From an uncultured Eubacteriales bacterium (GTDB lineage Bacteria; Bacillota; Clostridia; Oscillospirales; Acutalibacteraceae): a DNA stretch of 6,935 nucleotides. The stretch spans positions 1 through 6,935 of the forward strand of contig ONXZ01000144.1 in NCBI GenBank assembly GCA_900321905.1, given 5' to 3'. Shown here in pieces: positions 1-6,600 of the stretch. The position numbers and the translations under genes are program-made. Each line of letters opens with the position of its first letter. Position 1 is the stretch's first letter. The notes under the pieces are model-generated. The model worked only from the letters and a program-made list of their open reading frames with translations, was not told where the DNA came from and made no database searches.

Positions 1-1013
1 ACAGTGTGCTTAAAGAATTGTGTTTAATTAACGGTACATCGGGCGATGAGGGCAGAGTACGCGACTATATCATCTCTCAGATTAAAGATTACTGCGAATA
101 TAAAGTTGACGCGCTCGGCTCGATAATCGCATTCAAAAAAGGCAAAAAATCACCTGAAAAGTCTGTGTGTTTTAATGCGCATATGGACGAAGTAGGTTTC
201 ATTATTACAGACGTTACTGACGAGGGTTATCTGCGATTTTCTACAGTCGGCGGCATTGACAGCAGCGTTTGCCTTGACAGAGTAGTTGCTATCGGTGACA
301 ACGGCGTTAAAGGCGTTATAGGCGACAAGGCGGCTCATTTGCTTGAAAAGGACGAGAGCGACAAAGAGCCAAAGTTTGATAAACTGCTTATTGATATCGG
401 CGCAAAAGATAAAGACGAAGCGCTTAAATACGTTTCTCTCGGTGACTTTGCGTATTTTGTCAGTGAATATTATGAGTTTGGCGACGGTTTTGTTAAGTCG
501 AAGGCGCTCGATGACCGCATTGGTTGTATGCTTATGATTGAATTGATAAAGAGCGACCTTGAATATGACACAACGTTTTGCTTTAACGTGCAGGAGGAAG
601 TCGGGCTTCGCGGCTCGCGCTGTACTTCATACGCTGTGCAAAGCGATATTTCCGTTATCCTTGAAGCAACTACTGCCGCCGACTTTGACGGCGTGAGCGG
701 CAGCGACAGAGTGTGTCTGCTTGGCGGCGGCGCTGTAGTTTCCTTTATGGACAGAAGCACTATTTATGATAAAGAACTTTACAACCTTGCAATGACCACT
801 GCAAAGGAAAACGGTATCCCTGTGCAGACTAAAACCGCAATTGCAGGCGGCAACGACGCAGGCGCAATTCAGCGCAGCGGTGCAGGTAGCCGTGTTATGG
901 CTGTTTCTTTGCCGTGCAGATATATTCACTCTGCCGCAAGCGTTGTTAAACTTGAAGATATTGACAGCACAAGAAAACTACTGAAAGCGTTACTAACAAA
1001 GATTTATGATTGA
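1..1013 (+). CDS. M42 family metallopeptidase (glutamyl/leucyl aminopeptidase type), 5' end cut by window
   Basis: Probable cytoplasmic di-metal aminopeptidase of the M42 (FrvX/TET) family, which trims N-terminal residues from peptides; members are often misnamed endoglucanases. Counting from the GTG at position 6 (335 residues), the metal-site motifs appear in family order: AHMDEVG with His59 and Asp61, the KALDDR pair Asp169-Asp170 (bridging ligand then partner), QEEVG with Glu197 (general base) and Glu198, LEATTAAD with Glu220, and the C-terminal IHSA His308. Spacing from Glu198 to 220 and 220 to 308 fits the PhTET2 ligands as I remember them. Odd point: residue 220 is Glu where most M42 enzymes have Asp. 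The reading frame stays open to the left edge (AGT precedes the GTG) and relatives usually carry a few residues before the LKEL stretch, so the true start is probably just outside; GTG 6 is a fallback. The end overlaps the next gene by 8 bases. Family assignment is firm; substrate is not known. Confidence 0.93.
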   Translation, partial: SVLKELCLINGTSGDEGRVRDYIISQIKDYCEYKVDALGSIIAFKKGKKSPEKSVCFNAHMDEVGFIITDVTDEGYLRFSTVGGIDSSVCLDRVVAIGDNGVKGVIGDKAAHLLEKDESDKEPKFDKLLIDIGAKDKDEALKYVSLGDFAYFVSEYYEFGDGFVKSKALDDRIGCMLMIELIKSDLEYDTTFCFNVQEEVGLRGSRCTSYAVQSDISVILEATTAADFDGVSGSDRVCLLGGGAVVSFMDRSTIYDKELYNLAMTTAKENGIPVQTKTAIAGGNDAGAIQRSGAGSRVMAVSLPCRYIHSAASVVKLEDIDSTRKLLKALLTKIYD

Positions 1014-1725
1014 AAGAATTACAGATGAAACTGAGTTTGAAACCTGGGACTCACGCGACATATTTTCTGTCAGAATACTGTCGCTCTTAAAGTCCTATGG
1101 CTGCAAGTATCAGTTTGCTACATATTTTAAACAGGTCGTTGATGGAAAAATCACCGCCATAATGTCAAAACTTGACGGCGACTTTACTCTGAGCATCACC
1201 GATGATGCCGACAGCGATGAGTTGGTCCATTTCTTTTGCGTTACAGGCTATACTTCAATCACCTGCAGCGACAATTTCATTCTCGGCTCACGGTATGACG
1301 AAGGCGTTGTTATGTACAGCGACGCCAAAATGGACTACTCACTTGTTGGTGTTACTGTTGACGAGTACCCTAAACTTATGGATTTGTTCAACTTTGTTGA
1401 TTACAACACTATGGACTTCAAAAGTTGGTATGTTGATATCAGTCACCGTGTTCGTCACGGCACAGCAAAGGCGTACACACTCTGTATGGGCGAGGACATA
1501 ATCGCTTCAGGTATTTTGTCTGCTATCATTGACGGTCATGCAATTATTACGGCTGTCAGGTGCGGTGTGGAGTTTCGCGGTATGGGTTACGGCTCTGCAC
1601 TCGTCAGCGCAATTTGCAACGATGTAAGCGGCAGAGTTCACCTTATGCGTGACGATGGAATGAACGAAGACTTTTACAAGCGACTTGGTTTTGTTGATAA
1701 CGGAAGATGGAGAATTTACAGATGA
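1006..1725 (+). CDS. GNAT family N-acetyltransferase, two-part protein
   Basis: Predicted cytoplasmic acetyl-CoA-dependent N-acetyltransferase of 239 residues; the acceptor is unknown. The C-terminal part (about 125-239) carries the GNAT acetyl-CoA loop as R191-G-M-G-Y-G196 after a beta strand (AIITAVRC), followed by a helix, and ends with FYKRLGF (223-229), the usual GNAT C-terminal element. The N-terminal part (about 1-120) has no such loop. Its pattern (a GKITAIMSKLDGDFTL stretch, then an acidic segment and FFCVTGYTSI) resembles a degenerate GNAT-like half found in some clostridial proteins; that is from memory and inference. The start ATG overlaps the end of the peptidase gene by 8 bases and no good ribosome binding site precedes it, so translation probably relies on re-initiation after the upstream stop. 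Its own stop shares an ATGA with the next gene's start. No signal peptide or membrane segment is seen. Fold call is firm, function open. Confidence 0.85.
   Translation: MIERITDETEFETWDSRDIFSVRILSLLKSYGCKYQFATYFKQVVDGKITAIMSKLDGDFTLSITDDADSDELVHFFCVTGYTSITCSDNFILGSRYDEGVVMYSDAKMDYSLVGVTVDEYPKLMDLFNFVDYNTMDFKSWYVDISHRVRHGTAKAYTLCMGEDIIASGILSAIIDGHAIITAVRCGVEFRGMGYGSALVSAICNDVSGRVHLMRDDGMNEDFYKRLGFVDNGRWRIYR
1709..1712 (+). promoter_or_regulatory. Ribosome binding site deciding the start of the PLP enzyme gene
   Basis: GGAG lies 9 bases before the ATG at 1722, a good spacing. The alternative upstream ATG at 1707 has its only purine-rich stretch (GGAAG, 1702-1706) directly abutting it, with no spacer. 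This favours 1722, which gives a protein beginning MTPFFNIDE, the way family members tend to begin, and makes an ATGA overlap with the acetyltransferase stop. Confidence 0.6.
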
Positions 1726-2612
1726 CGCCATTTTTTAATATAGATGAAAGAATTGAATCAGCCTCGCAAAAAGCACTTGATATGTGTAAAGCGCAGTTTG
1801 CTGAAATTGATGAAATAACGGAATTTAACCAACTAAAAGTGCAAAAAGCGTTTATTGATAACGGTATATCGGAAACGCATTTTACCACTTCAACAGGTTA
1901 CGGCTACGGTGACCGCGGACGTGAAACACTTGATAAAGTATGGGCGCAGGTGCTATGCGCGGAGGACGCCCTTGTGCGCCACAACTTTGTTTGCGGTACT
2001 CATACGCTTGCAACTGCTTTGTTTGGCGTGCTTCGACCCGGTGATAATATGCTGTGCGTAACAGGTACTCCTTACGATACAATTCACGGTGTTATCGGCA
2101 TCAGTGGTGAGGGAATGGGCTCTCTCAAAGACTTCGGCGTGAATTACAGCGAAGTTGCCCTTAAAGATGAGCGACCTGACCTTGACGGTATCAAAGATGC
2201 TGTTAACGACAGCACCACTATGGTTTACATTCAGCGTAGCAGGGGATACGAACTCCGCCCCTCCCTCACGGTAGATGAAATCGGCGAGATTGTAAAAATA
2301 GCAAATGATAAAAACCCTAACGTAATAGTTATGGTTGATAACTGCTACGGCGAATTTGTTGAAAAGCGTGAGCCGCTTGAAGTCGGCGCTGACCTCATTG
2401 CAGGATCTATGATTAAAAACGCAGGCGGCGGAATTGCTACAACAGGCGGATATATTGCCGGCAGAAGTGACACAGGGAACTGTTTATGGGTCTGTTTTAT
2501 GCTCCTCATACTGTTGGCGAAGCGCTCAAAAGCGCGGTTTATATCTCTGCGCTGTTCTCTGTTTTCGGCTACGATGTTACGCCGAAATACAACGACAAAC
2601 GCGCTGATATAG
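1722..2612 (+). CDS. N-terminal reading frame of the broken PLP enzyme
   Basis: This frame encodes 296 residues. The first 250 or so are the PLP-binding domain with Asp206 and Lys232. Residues from about 251 to 296 come from out-of-frame reading of the downstream half; they read as a leucine-, serine- and arginine-rich tail without family similarity and end at TAG 2610-2612. Such a product would lack the C-terminal domain and the segment around the active-site entrance, so activity is unlikely. It is the portion an automatic gene caller would report, perhaps from ATG 1707. Confidence 0.7.
   Translation: MTPFFNIDERIESASQKALDMCKAQFAEIDEITEFNQLKVQKAFIDNGISETHFTTSTGYGYGDRGRETLDKVWAQVLCAEDALVRHNFVCGTHTLATALFGVLRPGDNMLCVTGTPYDTIHGVIGISGEGMGSLKDFGVNYSEVALKDERPDLDGIKDAVNDSTTMVYIQRSRGYELRPSLTVDEIGEIVKIANDKNPNVIVMVDNCYGEFVEKREPLEVGADLIAGSMIKNAGGGIATTGGYIAGRSDTGNCLWVCFMLLILLAKRSKARFISLRCSLFSATMLRRNTTTNALI
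2463..2488 (+). other. Deletion/frameshift junction
   Basis: Family similarity runs in frame with position 1722 through Asp 2469-2471 (GGYIAGRSD) and then in frame with position 2486 from about AGG 2474 (RELFMG). The breakpoint therefore falls within a few bases of 2471-2474. No insertion-sequence end, long repeat or homopolymer is visible here, so this is not a simple one-base homopolymer slip. Confidence 0.75.
2474..2478 (+). promoter_or_regulatory. Shine-Dalgarno-like AGGGA before the internal ATG at 2486
   Basis: AGGGA sits 7 bases before ATG 2486 and could by chance allow separate translation of the C-terminal half of the broken PLP enzyme. The same bases code for the family-like RE dipeptide in the downstream frame, so coding constraint explains them as well. 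Confidence 0.3.
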
Positions 2613-2920
2613 TCCAGTCGCTCGGCCTTGAAAACGAGGAGAGCCTTGTCGCTTTCTGCCAGGGTATACAAAGCGGAAGTCCGATTGACAGTTTTGTTCT
2701 GCCTGAGCCTTGGGATATGCCCGGCTATGACAGCAAAGTTGTTATGGCTGCCGGCGCTTTTACGCTCGGCTCATCAATCGAACTTTCTGCAGACGCACCA
2801 ATCCGTGAGCCGTACTATGCCTGGATTCAGGGCGGGCTCAACTTCCACTCTGCAAAAATCTGCGCCAAACTTGCGGCACAGCAAATGCTGAATAAAGGAC
2901 TACTGAAGAATAATGAATGA
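2486..2920 (+). CDS. C-terminal reading frame of the broken PLP enzyme
   Basis: This frame gives 144 residues from ATG 2486 and is clearly the second half of the same family: MGLFYAPHTVGEALK at the start, then the DIVQS, AFCQ, GSPIDSF, DMPGYDSKVVMAAG and SIELSADAPIREPY stretches typical of its C-terminal domain. The same frame extends upstream for only a few codons (HRELF) before TGA at 2468-2470. It contains neither the PLP lysine nor the ring-binding aspartate, so alone it cannot be a lyase. It overlaps the DUF2461 gene by 8 bases, the arrangement expected for the intact gene's natural end. Confidence 0.72.
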   Translation: MGLFYAPHTVGEALKSAVYISALFSVFGYDVTPKYNDKRADIVQSLGLENEESLVAFCQGIQSGSPIDSFVLPEPWDMPGYDSKVVMAAGAFTLGSSIELSADAPIREPYYAWIQGGLNFHSAKICAKLAAQQMLNKGLLKNNE

Positions 2921-3623
2921 TTACAATTTTCAGGGCATTACGCCCGAAGCAATAGAACTGCTTTGCCTCAACCGTTTTAACGATTCAAAGCCGTTTTATG
3001 AGGAACATAAAGAAGAATTGAAGCAGGGTATTACAGTACCGCTTCGCAAGATGGTGCTTGATTTATCTGACTTGCTTTATGATATTGACGAAAAAATGTA
3101 TCTTGACCCTGTGCGCGCTGTTTCGCGAATTCACAGGGACACTCGCGGCAACCGCTCAAAAATCAAATACCGCGAAAATATGTGGGTGTTTTTCAGACGT
3201 TATAAAAAGGAATATCCGGAAGCGCCGTTTTATTATTTTGAATTCTATCCGCAGTCATTTGGCTACGGACTTGCGTTCTGGACCTGGCGCGCCGCTCATT
3301 TCAGAGTAGTGCATGAGATGATTATGGAGCAGCCAAAACGCTTTATGCAGGCTGTCAAAGCGTGTGCGGACGCCGGTTTTGAGTTCAGCGCTTATGATGT
3401 GTACAAGAAAGAAAAATATCCTGACGCACCCGAAGAACTCAAACCGTTCTTGCTTGCAAAGAATTTCGGCTTTTCATATACAAATTACGATATTGAGGGT
3501 ATGAACACTCCTGAACTTATTAATGAAATGAAACTCGCATTTGATATCGCTCGTCCTATGTATGAATTTTTGATTGAAGCGCACGAGCGTATGATGCACG
3601 AAGGACTTATTAAACCCGAATAG
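2913..3623 (+). CDS. DUF2461 (TIGR02453) family protein of unknown function
   Basis: Soluble 236-residue protein matching the DUF2461 layout: an N-terminal segment with a short NRFNDSKPFYEEHKEE stretch (family pattern N-x(3)-W/F-F-x(3)-K), the hallmark SRIHRDTR at 71-78 followed by basic N80-R-S-K83 and K85-Y-R-E-N89, then the FYYFEFYPQ strand (106-114) and FGYGLAFW, and a helical C-terminal half. The length is close to the family's usual 220-odd residues. No catalytic activity has been firmly assigned to this family to my knowledge and nothing here reveals one. The part after the RDTR motif (GNRSKIKYR) differs from the more common RFSKDKxPYK wording while keeping the basic residues. ATG 2913 lies 8 bases inside the end of the PLP gene; a weak AAAGGA (2894-2899) is 13 bases upstream, so coupling to upstream translation is likely. 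No signal peptide or membrane helix is apparent. Confidence 0.85.
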   Translation: MNDYNFQGITPEAIELLCLNRFNDSKPFYEEHKEELKQGITVPLRKMVLDLSDLLYDIDEKMYLDPVRAVSRIHRDTRGNRSKIKYRENMWVFFRRYKKEYPEAPFYYFEFYPQSFGYGLAFWTWRAAHFRVVHEMIMEQPKRFMQAVKACADAGFEFSAYDVYKKEKYPDAPEELKPFLLAKNFGFSYTNYDIEGMNTPELINEMKLAFDIARPMYEFLIEAHERMMHEGLIKPE

Positions 3624-3628
3624 GTGAT
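3622..3628 (+). promoter_or_regulatory. Ribosome binding site of addB
   Basis: AGGTGAT overlaps the stop codon of the DUF2461 gene, with its GGTG core ending 5 bases before ATG 3632. It supports that ATG as the addB start; the protein then opens directly with the strand that leads into the Walker A loop, as AddB proteins do. Confidence 0.7.
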
Positions 3629-3631
3629 ATA

Positions 3632-6600
3632 ATGCTACAACTTATACTCGGCAGAGCAGGTTACGGCAAAACTGAATACGTGTTTTCAAAGATTAAATCA
3701 CTTGTTGAAAGCGGCGAAAAGGACATTTTACTGCTTGTACCTGAGCAGTTTTCCTTTGTGTCCGAGCGCAGACTTCTGACAGACCTCAAAGAAGATAAAG
3801 TAGGCTGTGTAGACAGTTTTTCTTTTTCGCGCCTTGGGGTGGAAATCAGCAGCAAATACGGCGGTGATGAACTCCCTGTGCTTACAAAAGGTGCAAGGGC
3901 GGTTATGATGAAGCGCGCCATTGAAACTGTGCAGGATTCGCTAAGGCTTTTTAACAGGAATATCACGTCAAATTCGTTTATCAACAGTGTGCTTAAAATC
4001 TATGACGAGATGAAGTCCTGCCGTGTTTCAATTGATGATATACTTGACGCCGCTGATAATACGGATAAAGAGATACTATCCCTTAAACTGCGCGATATCG
4101 CATCGGTTATCGGCGCGTATGACGCTCTCATTGAGGGCGAATACTACGACAGCGAAAATGAACTCACTCGCCTTTATAATAAACTTCTGAACCTTGATTA
4201 TTTTGTAGGCAAAACAGTGTTCATTGACGGTTTTTCAGGCTTTGTAGCGCAGGAGTATAAAATCATCGAGGTTATTTTAAAACAGGCAAAAAAGGTGTAT
4301 ATCACATTTTGCACCGACTCGTTCAATAATACTGACAGATTTGATTTATTCTCATATGTCAACTCAAATATTGATATACTCAAAGGCGTTAACAAAAAGA
4401 TTAATTCTGAATTATTGCCGCCGATTGTTCTTGACGAAAACAAACGTGCAAAATCAGATGCGCTGAAGTCTGTGGAAAAGTTCGCTTTTTCAAATATCGC
4501 AACTGCTTTTGACGAAACACCTGATGATATACGAATTTACAGGGCAAAAAACATCACCGATGAGTGCGATGATATCGCTGCGCAGATTTCAAAACTTCTG
4601 CGAAGCGGCTGGCGCGCCGGGGATATAACGGTTATTTGCCGCGATCTTGATATGTATCAAAAGGAACTGAAGTTTGCTTTTGACAAGTTTAATATTCCGT
4701 ACTTTAACGATGAGCGGCAGGATATTTCTTCCCAACCGCTTATGATGCTTGTCAACTTCCTGCTGCGTTCAGTTATATATTCATATCGAAGCGACGACAT
4801 ATTTTCGCTTCTGAAAACCGGACTTACTGCGCTTGCGCCTGACGATATCAGCGCGCTTGAAAATTACGCTTTTGTCTGGAACATCAACGGTTCACAATGG
4901 AAAAACGAGTTTACGGAAAGTCCTCGCGGTTTTGCTGAAAGTAAGAGCGACAGCGATATAGCAGAACTCGAGAAGATAAATAAAAGCCGTTCTTACATAA
5001 TTGGCGTTATCAGCCAATTTGCAAAGCGTGCAAAAGGCGCAAACTGCCGCGATATATGCAAGGCTCTTTACTATGCAATAACTGATTTTAAAGCAGACGA
5101 AAGGCTCAAAGATCTCGCTGTTTCTCTTGATAATAGCGGCAAGTCTGCTCTTGCGGAGGAGCAGGGCAAAATATGGGATTTGCTAATGGAAATCCTTGAT
5201 AAACTCGCCACTGTCGGTGAGGATACGCCTATGTCGCTAAGGGATTTTTATAAACTTTTCCACCTGATGATTGAAAACGAGGATTTAGGCACAATTCCGA
5301 CAGGACTTGACAATGTTCAAATCGGCTCTGCTGACAGAATCCGCTGCGACAATCCTCGTGCTGTCTTTGTTGCCGGCGCTAATGAAGGCGAGTTTCCGCA
5401 GGCAGTTACCTCAGCCGGTTTGCTTTCTGAAACCGACAGGGTAACGCTGATTAATAATGACTTTAAACTCTATTCATATGGCGAAATACTCAACGCACAG
5501 GAAAAGTATTTTGCTTATATGGCAGTATCTTCAGCGAGCGAAAAACTGTATATTTCTTACCGCGACGGTCTTGGCACGGGTACGGAATCCTCTATCGTTC
5601 GCGGCGTTCAGTCAATCTATCCTAACTTGAAGGTTAATGATTATTCAGACGAAATTACACTTGATAAGATTGAGAGTAAGGATAACGCATTTGAACTGCT
5701 TGCAGAGTCTTTTGCCGCAGACGATGTTTTTGTGGCTTCTCTCAAAGATTACTTTGACAGCGATGATGATTATAAAACACGCCTGAAAGCCGTTTGCGGT
5801 CTTAACGAAAACAATGAAATCAATATTGAAAATACCGCACTTGCTACTGTACTTTTTAAAAAGAATATGTACCTTTCCGCGTCGAGGATAGAGGATTATT
5901 TTAACTGCGCCTTCCGCTACTTCTGCAAGTTCGGTCTTGGCGCTCGTCCGCTTCATCGTGCAGAAATGGACCCAATGCAAACAGGTACTGTTATCCACTA
6001 TGTACTTGAGCAGATTATCAAGGAAAACGGCAGCAAGGGCCTCACAGAAATGTCAGACGAGGCTATAACAATCAGCGTCAATTCGCATCTTGACTCGTTT
6101 CTCAAAACCAAAATGGGCGACTCGGAAAAGTTTACTCCACGTTTTAAATATCAGTTTATGCGCCTGTCAAAAATGCTTGTCGCAGTTGTTTTGCGCCTTC
6201 GTGACGAGTTCAGCCACTCTGATTTCGAGGCAAAGGCGTTTGAACTTACCATCGGCGATGGCAGTGACGGCGAGTCTGTTAAGTCTGCCCAAATTCCCAT
6301 TGAAGGTGGCGGAAGTATCAAGATTAAAGGTGCAGTTGACCGCGTTGATGTGTATGAGGAAAACGGTAAACAGTATATCCGAGTTGTTGACTATAAGTCG
6401 GGTAACAAAGAGTTTTCACTCTCCGATATTCTCTACGGACTTAATTTACAGATGTTTATTTACCTTTTCACCCTCGCTCAAAGCGACAGTGAGTACAGCG
6501 GAATATCGAGCGGCGTGCTTTATATGCACTCGGCACGTCCTGTATTTCTTGTTGACCGCGCGGGCGATAGCGATGCTGTTGAAAAAGAGGAAAACAAGCG

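Larger units (their letters stand above)
1722..2920 (+). pseudogene. Methionine gamma-lyase family PLP protein ('aluminium resistance' family, PF06838), disrupted by internal deletion and frameshift
   Basis: Fold-type I PLP enzyme related to cystathionine/methionine gamma-lyases and to B. subtilis YnbB; the true substrate of this family is unsettled. Numbering from ATG 1722, the large domain is intact: GYGYGDRGR and the ALVRHN/GTH stretch near the N-terminus, the PLP-ring aspartate in VMVDNCYGE (Asp206), and the presumed Schiff-base lysine in SMIKNAGGG (Lys232). After GGYIAGRSD (ending at base 2471) homology leaves this frame and resumes in the +2 frame at about 2474-2488 with RELFMGLFYAPH, continuing to a normal family C-terminus at 2920. 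Relatives have roughly 26 further residues here, including a conserved RLTxPGxGxExG segment, which is absent. The two parts sum to about 397 residues against about 420 for YnbB (from memory), agreeing with a loss of about 26 codons; the frame change requires a loss of 3k+1 bases. It overlaps the flanking genes by 4 and 8 bases. Either a real inactivation or an assembly error. Confidence 0.87.

Noticed and set aside
470..929. Minus-strand open frames (470-760 and 627-929) opposite the M42 peptidase
   Set aside because: They lie wholly opposite a gene with all its catalytic motifs, lack recognisable domains and have low-complexity Ala/Ser composition typical of antisense shadows.
1707..1721. 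ATG at 1707 as the start of the PLP enzyme
   Set aside because: There is no spacer between its purine stretch and the ATG, and it adds residues (MENLQ) not expected in the family; ATG 1722 has a properly spaced GGAG.
2345..2671. Minus-strand open frame across the PLP gene break
   Set aside because: It spans the deletion junction only by chance; both flanking halves on the plus strand match the PLP family, and the minus product has no recognisable motif.
3600..3640. Possible terminator or promoter between DUF2461 and addB
   Set aside because: The 8-base gap contains only the ribosome binding site spacer; no inverted repeat with a T-run and no convincing -35/-10 pair is visible.
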